From Hygrocybe punicea (taxonomy: Eukaryota > Basidiomycota > Agaricomycetes > Agaricales > Hygrophoraceae), in assembly GCA_963556145.1 (NCBI GenBank), contig OY744471.1, positions 3,651,590 to 3,715,589 of the forward strand: DNA of 64,000 nt, given 5' to 3'. Made by a program: the position numbers and the translations under genes. The stretch's first letter is position 1, and each line of letters opens with the position of its first letter. Shown here piece after piece: positions 33,448 through 45,733 of this stretch. The notes below the pieces were generated by a model. That model was given only the letters and a program-made list of their open reading frames with translations, was not told the DNA's origin and did not search any database.

Positions 33448-36400
33448 TTACATGGCTACCCCTCCCTGCCAAGAGGACGTGCTAGGAGGTCTATCAGAAT
33501 CCTGCATCCACTCGTCACCAAGGTGGCGTCCGTCGTCAACCGTTGTCACATCATTATCCGAAAATTGATGCACCGCAATTTGAGCACGAGGCTCATCATA
33601 CCCTCCTCGCGCCTCCAACGTCCCCCCATTGTCCTCTTCCGCCGACCAGAACTCGTCCTGGGCAGATGCAAACGACCCTTGACTCGTCGACATCTGACGA
33701 CCGTGACCGTGCGTACTACTACTCCTCACTCTCATCTCGTACGCCCCTGGAGCGCCCGATAAGCCAGGGCCCCCTCGTCCACCCGTTTCGTTGCTCGTGC
33801 GCAGCGATGGTACCAATAGCTGTACGGAACGTGGAGGTGGCGGAGACATTGAGGTTGGCCGTGAGGATGATTGGACAACCGACGGCGGTGCGTTCCTCGA
33901 AGCCAGCGACGACTTTCTAGCTATGGATACACTCCGACTTGGCGGTGTTGTAGTTGTTTCACCAGTGGAATATCGGTAAAGAGGGGTGGGCAATGGCGAT
34001 GGCAAAGGAAGGTCAGATACGGAATAATACGATGCGCGTGGTGATGTGGTATGGTCAGGTGGTGTGAGTGATGTGGGCACAAATTGCTTCTCTTGTGCAC
34101 GTGGTGAATTGGCGGATACAGATGGCGAACGTGAGTGTTGAGGTGACGGAGTAGATCTATCCAGCTGTGCATTCGTCCTCGTACTCGTAACTGCCGTAGG
34201 CACGTACTGGAAGTCATCATCAGAGCGGGAGCGAGTGTGTGATTCATGAAAAATCGGCGTATGTTCCAAGTCTTTCTGCTGACCATTCGGTCTCGATTTC
34301 CTGTGTCGAATACCTAATCGGTCCTTCAGATCGCCCGTGACCCACATCTCCCGCACAATATGTTTTTCAAGCGGGAAATAAACAGTTGAAATGAATTTAA
34401 CCAAGAATCGGGGAGCTATAGTGGGGGAGTGGATGGTTTTATGAGTGGTATATATATACATATATACGCTGGGGATGGAACACAACCAAAAGAAATGGGC
34501 TTACTCAGGCATATGAAAACAGTGATCACCACAGTTGTCCAGAAAGTGAGTTCGCCGAAAAGTACTATAACCTCGTCGACGAAATCTTCACTTGGAAGGT
34601 ACGAATACACCACGATCCACAAGAGCATGACGATTGACGATCCAAATACAACGATCCAAGTAATCACAGTCCAACTAATTAATATGCCCAGCAGTTTTTT
34701 AACATGTATAAAAAAAAAATGCAAAGCACAAACAGCAACTCACTAATGGGTGTTCAAGCCGACATAGGTGTTGGCCGCAAAGATGGCAGCAACGGCCACT
34801 GTGGTACCAAAATCTGCTCGTGAATCAATACCTCGACCGTTCCAGGACACAGCTAATCCAAGTGACCAGGCAAGGTATGGAATGAAAAATACAACCCCAG
34901 ACTGGTAGAGACCGTCCAGCATGTACAGCCAGAACTTCTCGCGGGTGTACTCTAGACCACGGATTCCTCGAATGTAAAGCTGTGGGAAAGCAAGTGCCGC
35001 TCGACTGTTGATGTCTTGATCGAACGCTGAGCGGATAAATTAAATTAGATAAGCGTTGATGGGGAAAGAGAGAGAATCATACCTCCGAGAGCGATGACCG
35101 GGAGAGACGTGAATACGAGGTTGTATAACAAGATGAAAGTGACTTGGTATAGATAAGTAGCATCAAAACTACAAAAAATTCGCGTCATCATTTTCGTGCC
35201 AAAACACCATCAAAAAAGCAAACTAACTTATTAAATGGCAAAAACCAGAATACAGCCACCGTCCATATAACATTCTAGTAAAGAAGAAAAAAAAGAAAAA
35301 GAAAAAAAATCAATCTGGTTCTTTTGCTTCACTAAACACGAAAAAGACAATGCAATAACACACCTTGTAGAAAAAATTACTATGCATATCCGCAATTCGT
35401 TGATATGACCACCGCCCGTGAACGAGAAGAAGTTTCGTAAGAAACCGGAACTGTCCGAATGCGTAATCGGCAGACATGGCAGCTTGGGAACCTTCGAGCC
35501 CAAACAACCCACATCCGATATTGGCTTCCTGGATCATAGCAACATCATTCGCGCCGTCTCCAATGGCCAACGTCATCGCGTTTCGGCCTTCCTTGACCTG
35601 TTTTTATTTATCATTTTCAAAAAAAAAAACAATAATAATAATAAAATGCGAAGTTTAGCAAACTGGCAACAGCGTTTGTCAAGTTAGGACTCACAAGTTT
35701 GACAGTCAAAGCCTTTTGCGCAGGAGAGACCCGACAGCACACCACCGTCTCGCACTGAGTACCAAGGGCAAGGAACAGCGGCTTCACCTCCTCAGACAAC
35801 GCATGCGTCAACGTGTCGCCATCGATGACCACGGCAAAAGCAGCTTGTCCACCAGGCGTGAACCCACGTTTCCGCGGATCCAAAGACGGCGGGCCAAGGA
35901 TAGACGCAATCTTGTTCAGCCCGGCCTCGATCTTGGCACGCGTATCCACGACCGAGTCCGCTGAGAGTATCATGAGCTCCATTTCGTTTTTGAGCAGATT
36001 GCAGCTATAGCCGATCTCGATGGCGGTTTGAAGCTTGTCGCCTGTGTTTCCAAAAGAATAGAAAAAAAAGAGGTTTTGAATCAGCGCACAAAACCGCAGG
36101 AAAGACGACACATCTTACCAGTAAGAATCCAGAGCTTGATCCCAGCACGATGAAGCATTTCAATCGCATGCGGTACGCCCTCCTGCAATTTATCCTCGAG
36201 AGCGGTAGCCCCTAGAATCGTCAATGAATGTTCCATCAGCTCATTAGCCGCAGCAATCTCCTGCTCCCTATTATTAACAGCAGCCGTAGCCGCATCATAC
36301 GTCCTCGACCACTCCAAATACTCATCCTCCCCAACATACCGATATGCAACACAAAGCGTGCGTAGGCCGCTATTCGCAAAACTCTCCATATCCTTCGACG

Positions 36401-39209
36401 TCTGCTCCTTCAACCATACATCGTGACCCTTGACCAACCGCTCATAAATCACGCTGTCCGCTCCTTTGCAGTACAATACAAGTTTCCCATCCGGAGCTCT
36501 CATGATGACGCTCATCCGCTTCCGCGTGCTGTTGAACTCGAGCATCCGAAGTGGAATGTACCGCTCGACTTGGCCCATGACCTCGATGTCGATGCCATCT
36601 TTGGATTTTCCAATGAACGGGAACCCAGCGTCGCGCGCGGCGGCCACTATCGCGGCTTCGTCGGGGGATTCAGCCTTGTACTCTAATCGGTATGGGTTGC
36701 TGTTGCCGTTGCCGTGGCTCGACGGTTTCTCGGCAAGGACGGTGTGACACAACGCCAACGCGCGAAAGAACGCAATAAGCCGGGCTCGTTGCTCAGACGA
36801 CCTATCCGCGAGGTCTTCAGCCAATTTGGGGGATACGAGCGTTAGTTTGTCTGGATGGATGTACCGGTTCTTGAACGTCCTCTCCATCGTGGCTAGCATC
36901 ACGCGTTTAAGGGCAGCCAATTGGTTGTTCAGCTCTTCTGGGTCCACGGCGTCGGCCTTGCCCTCCCTGGTGGCGTGTCCCCGCTGGGCCTCCGTTACAC
37001 CCTCGCCGTAGATCACCCCGGCCACGGAACATCGTTGGAATTCCATGATATTTTGCGTTAAAGTGCCCGTTTTGTCGGAGAATACGTATTCGATTTGGCC
37101 GAGGTCATCCGAGATGTTCCAGGTTTTGGGGACACACGGGTTGTCGTAAGCTTCGTAGTACAAGTCGACGTCTTGGGAGATGAAGTAGGCTTGGATGGTT
37201 TTGACGATTTCGATTGAGATGTACAGCGATATGGGGACGATGTTTTGAAAAGCAACCAGACATGAGCTGGGGTGAGGAGGGTCAGCCCGTAAGAGGGAGG
37301 GCAATTTATTAATGATGGATACGCACACGAATGTGATTATGGCGTCCACAGCTATCGAACTGGACGCCTGTGCCCCAATTTCGTAAAAATCGCGACTGTT
37401 CCCCGTCTTCCCGTCTTCCAGCCCGTTGAAGATGGCTGCTATCAAGCACATCAAGATCAAAATGACAAAATTGACGATAACGTTGAAGTTTGTCTCCTGT
37501 TCGATCTTGGACCGCTTGGAAGGGGTATCGCCTCCGTTCAGCATGATCTTGGTGTCTGCCCCGGTGAATACGACGAGGCCGATGACCCATGTGGTGTTGC
37601 GGAGTGCGCACCCGCGAAGGAGCAGTTCGTTGAGAGTGACAGTTTCCTGCTTGTCGTCCCCAGAAGCAGGGTCTTTGAAACGTAACACGCCGTGGTACAG
37701 GTAGAGATTTTGTTGTGGCGGTTCAGAGTCGAGAAAGAAAGATGATCGTTCGATATCTTCTTCTGACCGGATAGTGGAGGTGGCCTTGATTGATTTACGA
37801 GGTTTGAGATTGGTCTCGCCATCCAAGTTCTTGGTTTCGAGATAGCACATGCCGTCTGGGTCGGATGTGGACAGTACCACGATATCGGCGGGTACTTGTT
37901 CGTTGTCACGCAGGAGGACAATATCACCTACTTCCAGTTTCTTCCACAATGTGCGTTCCCACCGAGGCGACCCGTTCGTTCGCTTCCTCCAATCGATGAC
38001 GCCGTCGGATGTTTGGGAACGGAGAGATGGTTGATAGCTGGCGATGGAACCGAATTGGGCCCAGTCCGTTGATGGTTTGGGGGTCTGTGAAAGGGTGTCG
38101 AAAGAATCTTGGTTGGAAAGTTCCTTGGAGGTTGCTGCTGGAGGGTAACTGTGGGAATCGATGCTCTGGATGTCGTCCAAGGTTCGACCTGCAGCTCCGG
38201 TGCGCTGATCGCGCAGATCGAAGCTACTTGAGCTCACGTCATGTGTGGACAGGGTGGTTTGATCGTCGCCTGTCTTGTTCAACACGATACGCATGCCTTC
38301 GCCTGCTTCTTTTTCCCTGAGCTTCCGGACGCCTTTTGTAACTTTTCCAGGTGGGTTTATCCGAAGAAGTTTTTCGATGAAGGAACGAGGGTCTTTTGGT
38401 TGGTTGAGGTTGCGCCAGTGCCCGAGTTTAGTTGCGGGAGAGGTGTTGACTTCCTCGTCGAGAGAGGCACGACGGTAGTCTTCGATTCCGTCTTTGATAG
38501 CGGTCACGACGAGAATAAATAATAGAGGAAATGCAGCCAGCCGCGGTGACGCTGATCCGAATATCGGAAAAACTGAGGATGGGGGTGAATGTTAGGAGTA
38601 AGAATCTGACGGCAAACGCACTTTGAAGGACGACTAGGACCAGGAAATAAATATTGGCGACACTAGAAAGAGGGAAAAAAGAATTGATGAGAAGATGAAC
38701 ATTAACTGGGCAGGACAAGACCACATACCGTCGAAACTGCTCATACAGATTCTTTGGAACAAATGTAAAGACTGTGTATTCTGAGACAACGTGAGCGCTC
38801 GAAGAGTCTAAGAGGATGCGAGCCAAGAAGACGTACTGCTTGTCCGGACCTTGTTTCTGACAAATCGCACGATTGGTTCCCCGTCCTTATCGACTTCCAA
38901 GACGGGCAAGGGGTAGTTGACGTAGATGTTCCTTCGGACACCAGAGACGTGAGTAGGGCGACGGAGATCGCTAGCAGAGTCTGCAGGAGGAGGATGAGGC
39001 TTCCTCCGCTCAGACAAGGATCGAAAGAATCTGGATTTCTTGCGCATCTTTCTCTTCTCAGCGAGCTGCTCCGATCTGATGGACTCTGCGATGGCAGATG
39101 CAGCGGTGCGCACTGTGCGGAGACGGAGCTCTGGGTCAATTGACTCATCGTGTTCGTCGTCGGTATCGTGTTCGTCGTGGTGGATTGGGTGTCGCTTGAG
39201 GAACGACAT
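33448..39209 (-). CDS. P4-type ATPase, phospholipid flippase (Dnf-like)
   Basis: Twelve exons on the minus strand: 39209-38837, 38780-38729, 38662-38622, 38572-37327, 37266-36119, 36041-35695, 35597-35364, 35274-35228, 35168-35083, 35026-34744, 34674-34505 and 34415-33448. All introns are GT-AG and all phases close, giving 1664 residues. Landmarks in order are NKVRTSKYT and [32 protein letters not shown] (the actuator DGET replacing TGES, as in P4 pumps), DKTGTLTQN (about 37055-37080), [23 protein letters not shown] and [13 protein letters not shown]-terminal membrane block ([18 protein letters not shown]) precedes a long Ser/Pro-rich tail. These enzymes move aminophospholipids to the cytosolic leaflet of Golgi and plasma membrane and need a Cdc50 partner. 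The long acidic N-terminus fits the Dnf1/Dnf2 class better than Drs2 or Neo1. Confidence 0.92.
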
Positions 39210-39844
39210 ATGAAGAGGTAACTTATTAGTAGTAGTAGTACAAGGAAGGGTGACCCAAACTGGAGAGGAATGTGGGCTGGACTGGACTGGGAAGGGCGGA
39301 CGGAAGCGTGAAAGCAACAACCGCCGTGGTCCAGAGAATAATCGACTGGTTCAAAAACTGCGACGGTAACCGTGACGCATAGCCTGTGCCAGTGCACTTG
39401 AGGCAGGCGTCACGGACCCCGGTCACTCTGCCGAAGGACACGGAGACACAGGAGACCGTACTTTCTGCAAATTTATACAGAGGGTTCTCGAGTAGTGGCA
39501 AGAGCTGGTCTGCCCGTGCCAGTTCCGTCAGCGAAACAATATTTAATGCGTTTGCGAAGTACCCAGCAGAGCTCTCGAGGTGGTCGAGGTCTCGTGCGAC
39601 ACAAGGATGTTTCCTATTCCGGTCATTCCGTTTCACATCCCTCATATTATTAATAATAACGCTGTGCCTGCATATAGCAGCTCACATACGTATATCCATG
39701 ATCAGCCATCCTTTACAACTTGAACGGCATATGAGATGAAGGATTCCTTTGAGGCTCTGCAAGCATCTTTGACTATGAATATCGCTTCTCCTAGGTTTAT
39801 CTTCAGAGCTTCCGGGACGAACATCTATTTGTAAGAAAATAAGC
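39210..39844. other. 5' flank of the flippase gene; no gene seen
   Basis: It contains an AGTAGTAGTAGTA run just upstream of the flippase ATG (39226-39239). No coding feature is supported on either strand. Confidence 0.45.
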
Positions 39845-41100
39845 AACACTTGGCACTGTTCATCACTAGCCGAGACCCCCGATCGTTTCGACAACTTGAA
39901 GTCCGAGTCTGTCACCACATATACCCCTCGAGACTGGCGAACTTGCTGGCCGCGAGACCAATACTGACATCCAGAGCTTTTTCGAACAACGCTTCGCCGA
40001 TATCACATCCAACTATCCATCCCTGCAATCGTGGCCCGGGGCGCCGGTAATCCAGCTCTTGACGGACCCTGCAGCAGGTCTGTTCATCTGGTCAGAAACT
40101 GTAATCCGATTCTTGGAAAACGCTTTCCAGGAGAGCAACTTGATCTTATTCTGAGTGGGGCCTTTCGTGAAGAGGGAGATGCAATCGACCAGCAGATCCT
40201 CCAACTTTCATTAAAAACATCAAGGTATTGGACACTTTCAAGAGAGTCGTTGATGCCATAGTCCTGGCCAAAACACCTCTTCATCGCGCAGATCTCAAGC
40301 ACTTCCTGGGGAAGCAGGAGGGCGAATCGTCCATCGATTTTATTCTTGAACACCTCAAGCGTTATTTCAACTCGAAACCTTGATCATCGGCCGCGTTCAC
40401 ATCAGCCATCTATCATTTGCCGAATTCATGTGCGATCCGAGCCGCCCGAGACGATGTCACCAAGCGTTTGTCGTTGATCGCAGCACTTACAACCAGGTAA
40501 TCACACTGGCATGCTTACAGATTATGAGGGTCCACCGGGCCTGGCCAAATAGAAACATCACATTTCCGCAACGACGACCTTAACACATCAAGAAAGCCTT
40601 GCCCACATATCTTTTCTACGCATGTAGTTTGTGCCTTCAAGCCGCGGTCGTGGAAGTCGAGCTTCTCAAAGAAGTCAAGGGTTTCTTGCAAATTCGACTT
40701 CTTTTCTGGCTGGAGGTCTTGAGTTTGGTCAAGAAGGTCAAGATTGCCTGGCGAGCACTGGCGTTGATATATGTGAATGGAGCAAAGTGAGCAAAGTGAT
40801 TTAGTTCGCACATGATCAATCTGGGAGTTGACTAGTAATACTGCAGGTGCACGTTGTCGGTTTTGCAATTGACACCGGGAAATCTGTCGCTGCTTTTTGC
40901 GAGCATCGTCTCGCAGAGTCATGTCCGTTTCATTCTCGAACGACGGTAAACGCATTGTCTCGGGATCATCCACATCTGGGATGCAGAGACGGGAGACATT
41001 ATCGCTGGCCCAGTCGAAGGGCACACCGATTCTGTCACATCCGAGCTACAGAGACAACGAAAATACGCCACGGTCATTTTCTCGATCCGGCACACCCTCG
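39845..41100 (+). pseudogene. NACHT-WD40 (NLR-type) gene remnant
   Basis: Pieces of the C-terminal NACHT region appear in order with frame changes. LFITSRDP is near 39850. From about 39978 come SFFEQRFADIT, YPSLQSWPGAPVIQLLTDP and AAGLFIWSETVIRFLE (to about 40120). VVDAIVLAKTPLHRADLKHFL lies near 40250-40305 and ISHLSFAEFMCDPSRP near 40400-40445. A single WD40-like blade follows (VSFSNDGKRIVSGSS, then WDAETGDIIAGPVEGHTDSV, about 40925-41030). The order and wording match mushroom NACHT-WD40 proteins. The P-loop half is missing and several stops and shifts are present. It is the third NACHT locus in about 19 kb. Confidence 0.65.
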
Positions 41101-41229
41101 TCACATTCCAATCACATTCCAGAACTTACGATAATTTAATGAAGTCATATTTTCTGACTTTACCCTGTGATATATACTGGATGCAGGCTCGTGTCCATCT
41201 GTTACCCAACACGCCGAGAGTCTGACTGA

Positions 41230-42290
41230 ACTCTCAGCTCGCCATGCGTCGGCAGGTTGAAGATTACTTTACAGGACAAGATACTAGTAGTGTCTGCCAT
41301 GGAGAATTTAGACCCAAGCGCACCCCCCGTTCAAGCGCGATTCCTGGGTACGCACACAAGGAGGCTCTGGCAAATCTTGCATATTCGCGGCCCCAGCATC
41401 GATACCGCCATCCCAATCAGCAGCAACCGTTTTGGAGAAAGCTGGCGTTAACATCTCCATTGTGCACGGCTTGTTGCCACCACCCGCCATCAAGCAGATG
41501 CGAGCAGATCATTCATCCATTCCGTTCGACCCAAACTCGCCAACTGCTCTTGCCTTTCTTCGCTGCAGGCATCAGTCTCGTCGTGCATCCACGAAACCCC
41601 AGCGCTCCCACCGTACACGCTAATTATCGATACTTCGAGATCACCGAACCCATCCCCGCAACACAGGCAGGAACAGGCAAGGTACTCGCCTGATGGTTCG
41701 GGGGTGGTTCTGATCTTACACCGTCTTACCTCTTCGAGGAGGATGCACGTCATTTTCACGCAACATTGAAAAACGCTTGTGATCAGCACGGCAGCGCTCT
41801 ATATCCTGCATTCAAAAAATGGTGCGACGAATACTTCTTCATCCCTCATCGCGGAGAGACCCGAGGTATTGGCGGGATATTCTTTGACGATCTCAGTGAC
41901 GGACAACACAAGCGTCTCTCAGACGACACTGCTCAGCGCCCAAGATCTGCCGCACAGATCGTTGCCTTCATTCAATCCCTTGGAGACGCCTTCTTGCCAT
42001 CATACCTGCCCATCTTGGAACGAAGGCTGTCGATGCCGAGTGACGAGCATAAGCGAAGATGGCAGCTATTGAGGAGAGGGAGATATGTCGAATTCAACTT
42101 GGTGTACGATCGTGAACCAGGTTTGGTTTGATGACACTTGGGGCAAGGATAGAGAGCATCTTGATGAGTTTGCCCGAGACGGCTAGGTGGGAATATATGA
42201 GTGACTTGGGAGGTGATGGTGATGCGAGTGAAGAAGGTAGGCTGGTCGAAATATTGAAGAATCCAAGTTTAGACGATATACAAGTATTTG
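41230..42290 (+). pseudogene. Coproporphyrinogen III oxidase (HEM13-type), decayed copy
   Basis: The family is recognisable almost from end to end: MRRQVEDY (41244), [146 protein letters not shown] and GARIESILMSLPETARWEYM. The normal enzyme decarboxylates coproporphyrinogen III in haem synthesis. Here frame changes occur near 41260, 41325, 41550 and 42114, and a TGA replaces one Trp of WWFGGG (41692-41694). No intron is evident within the roughly 900-bp conserved core. That would fit a processed copy, although intron content of the parent gene is not visible in this window. It converges on the NACHT-TPR gene. Confidence 0.82.
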
Positions 42291-42355
42291 CAGAACAATA
42301 TATTCTACAAATTAGTGAGGGACTGGCAACTGGAAGGCAGAAAACATCCGATTCA

Positions 42356-45300
42356 TCACAAGAGCTGCCTTGCCTCCTCCATGGCTGTCTGGGCATCTAC
42401 TTGGCGACCCAGATCGGATAAACGAAGAGAGAGGTTGTTGAGGGACCTGACAAGATCTGGATTAAAAGCAGCAGGTTGGTCGGCAGCAAGCTGCCAGTAC
42501 AGCTCAACTGCCTCCTCAATTGCTTTCAAAGCATCTTCTCGGCGACCCAGATTGGATAAGCAGCAGGAGAGATTGTTCAGGGACATGGCGAGATTTGGAT
42601 TGAAAGTGGCGGGATGGTCAGCAGCAAGCCGCCGGTACAGCTCAACTGTCTCCTCGATTGCTTTCATGGCATCTTCTCGGCAACGCAGATTGGATAAGCA
42701 GATGGAGAGACTGTGCAGGGACATGGCGAGATCTGGAATGAAAGTAGCCGGACGGTCAGCAGCAAGCTGCCGGCGTAGCTCAACTGCCTCCTCGATTACT
42801 TTCATGGCATCTTCTCGGCGACCCAGATTGGATAAGCACCTGGAGAGATTGGTCAGGGACATGGCGAGATCTGGATTGAAGGCAACAGGACGGTAAGCAG
42901 CAAGCTGCCGGTACAACTCGACTGCCTCCTCGATTGCTTTCATGGCATCTTCTCGGCGACCCAGATCGGACGAGCGGATGGAGAGATTGTTCAGGGACAT
43001 GGCGAGATCTGGATTGAAAGTGGCGGGATGGTCAGCAGCAAGCTGCCGGCGTAGCTCAACTGCCTCCTCGATTACTTTCATGGCATCTTCTCGGCGACCT
43101 AGATCGGATAAGTGGTTGGAGAGATTGTTCAGAGACAAGGCGAGATCTGGATTGAAAGTGGCGGGATGGTCAGCAGCAAGCTGCCGGCACAGCTCAACTG
43201 CCTCCTCAATTGCTTTCAAAGCATCTTCTCGGCGACCCAGATTGGATAAGCAGCAGGAGAGATTGTTCAGGGATATGGCGAGAGTTGGATTAGAAGTGGC
43301 GGGATGGTCAGCAGCAAGTTGCCGGTACAGCTCAACTGCCTCCTCAATTGCTTTCATTGCATCTTCTCGGCGGCCCAGATTGGATAAGCAGTTGGAGAGA
43401 TTGTTCAGGGACATGGCAAGATCTGAGATGAAAGTGGCAGGACGGTCAGCAGCAAGCTGCCGGTACAGCTCGACTGACTCCTCGATTGCTCTCATGGCAT
43501 CTTCTCGGCGACCCATGTACCGAAATCGGGTGGAGAGCTCAAGCAACGCTGCAGCCTGTATTTTGCCGGAAACTGCAGTTACAAGTGTCGGACACGTTTT
43601 CTGTCCAGGATCACCACATTAGTTGATACCAAGGGAATTCCAATCCAAATTTCTAACCTGGAGCCAGACTCGTACCTTGACCAAACTGTGAAATTCAAAT
43701 GTGGAATACAAAACCTCCATCCAGATCAGAAGCCGCCCCACAAGGAATGTGCTCACTGCACTGAGAAACATTTCCGACAACGGCTCTTCGATGTCGATGA
43801 TGTGCTCCGCCCAGAATCTGCACGCATACCATAGCACTTCCGAAACACTTGATTGGTCGATTTTAGGGATGCCTTCGACCTGCTTCTGTCCCGTTAAGTA
43901 GCCCGTACCAGCCATTTCCGAATTCAACCGTTCATTCATGACATGAATACACAAAAATGCCAGCCTCCGGCTATGCTCCTTTTCGTTGAGATAGAACCGT
44001 TCATGAGCTGGGGAGGTTTGAGCCCGACATGTTAGGAAATCTCGGAAGGAGAGATGTAGGAGTTGTATAGGTTGACATCGATCGTCAAAGCCAATGAGTA
44101 CTGAGCTGAGTTGGCGAAGGATTTCATCGACTTTTAGTGTTGGATTAGCCCAATGAAGGCACTGGAGAGCAGACATGGACAGTGGTGTCTTGACTGCGAC
44201 GATGGCCCCGAAGAGTAACTCGTACCCCTCTACAAAATCCTCGTCTGTCCAGTCGCAGGTATTAAGAATCTCGGCATACAAGTTGTCCATCTTGGCTTCT
44301 GCATGAAGGCCTGACGGATCGTTCTCGTACAAAAGTTTCCTGAGCTTCTTCTCTGGATACGTAATGGTGGACAAGTAGTTGCTGACTGTAGACGCCCAAA
44401 TGAACAAGCCCTCCGCCTTCGCCGTAAAGTCACTTGTTAATTGCAAACCAGGCCAATCTGCACCCACTGGCAAACGCTTCCGCGTTGCAATATATCGCAG
44501 CCTCGCTCGGACATACAGAGCAATATCCCTCTGATTGGCATCGTTGTAAATATTGATTGATCTGCAGTGGACATGATTCGCAGTGGACAAATCCGTGAAA
44601 ATGTCGTCTTTCGGGCGTGAGGTTAGGAATATGCGGAACGTCCCGGGAAGGTCGGGAAACTTGTTGCGAAGGATTTCGAGAGTCTCTAGATCGTAACCTT
44701 CATCCAGCGCATCAATGACTAGGACAATAGGCCTGTGAATACGATGCTTGTGAACCTGAAAAGGATTCAGGATGAGTTCGTCAAATTGACGAGATTGCGG
44801 CGCAGAAGCAAGACTGCGATCGTTTTCGAGAATGACGCTGATATGTTCCGCAAGATCCTTGTTAAGTCCAGCGAGGTCACGTACGATGGAGCTGAAGAAC
44901 TTCTGAGGCCGGTTTCTATCCGGGATGTCCCGATCGAAGAAGAAAGACGAGGCAAGAATTCCAGCCTTGTGGCAGTTGCGAGCGACGGTGTGCGCAATCG
45001 CACTCTTTCCGGTGCCGGCCACATCAGACAAGAAAAATATTTCCGCTGACTTGGCACTATCAGCTTCGTTGATCCATTTCCATATATCATCGAGGAGGGC
45101 TGTGCGTGTACCGGGCAAGCACACGAGACTCGGGCTCCAGGAAGCGCCTTCGGCATATGGAAGGGTACCCAGGGAATTGTTACACACTACGTTCAACAAA
45201 CTTGGGAATAAGTTTCGAAGTATTGCGTGAATGAAGACTGTTGCTTGTCCCGCAACTTTGACGTACAATGATAATTGTGCTGGTCACCTCTAATGTCGTT

Positions 45301-45544
45301 GAACGTTGAACCCTGGGCATTGATATAGTGTGCGTTCAATGTGGGAGTGGGGGCCGGACGTCCAACTGGATTTGAACTTATATCTGCAATCTGGGAATGT
45401 CGTCCAAGTGAATCAAGTTGTCGTTGCCGTTGAGAATTTTGGACAAAACGAGAAAGAACTCACCGGGCCTGCAGCACCCTCTGTAAGCTTTTGTGTTCTA
45501 TCGCTTTCATCGCGCCCGTCGACGTTCGTCTGCAATTTCAGCAT
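42356..45544 (-). CDS. NACHT-TPR protein (fungal NLR type)
   Basis: Four exons: 45544-45464, 45390-45267, 45186-43658 and 43600-42356. Introns are GT-AG with consistent phases, giving 992 residues. The short N-terminal exons carry the mushroom motif NAQGSTFNDIRGDQHN. Exon 3 is the NACHT NTPase: LPGTRTALLDDIWKWI, Walker A SDVAGTGKSAIAH, FFFDRD, Walker B IVLVIDALDE, sensor FLTSRP and the AEGLFIWAST helix. The last exon encodes eight tetratricopeptide-type repeats of 46 residues plus a partial ninth. NACHT proteins with repeat sensors act in fungal self/non-self recognition and programmed cell death. No toxic effector domain is seen at the N-terminus. The repeats are strikingly similar to each other, suggesting recent expansion. 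Its start lies 189 bp from the divergent E1-alpha gene. Confidence 0.85.
42398..43501 (-). repeat. Tandem array of eight 138-bp TPR-coding repeats
   Basis: Each unit encodes 46 residues of the form DAMKAIEEAVELYRQLAADR then PATFNPDLAMSLNNLS and CLSNLGRRE. Units differ mainly at a few positions: Y/R/C after VEL, D/Y and H/R/Q around AAD, and residues after NNLS. The array ends in a 42-bp partial unit carrying the stop codon. Confidence 0.9.
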
Positions 45545-45733
45545 CGTTGGCAAGAAATCTCAAGCTGCCAAGCAGAATTGCCGAGGGTGAGAGACGAAAA
45601 GTTAATACATGGGTTATACGGATAGTAAGCCCTGTACAGAACCTGTGGACTCGTGACCGTGCGACCGTATTATATGTAGTACTAGTAACGTGACGTGTCA
45701 TTTCCACCTCCGAGCCCACCTCTTCCTTCAGCC
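45545..45733. promoter_or_regulatory. Short divergent promoter shared by the NACHT-TPR and E1-alpha genes
   Basis: Only 189 bp separate the two divergent ATGs (45544 minus, 45734 plus). The segment contains TATTATATG near 45668-45676, which could serve the rightward gene, and the palindrome ACGTGACGT near 45689-45697. Confidence 0.5.

Noticed and set aside
42288..43622. Plus-strand Ser/Arg-rich frames
   Set aside because: They are antisense to the TPR array and repetitive for that reason only.
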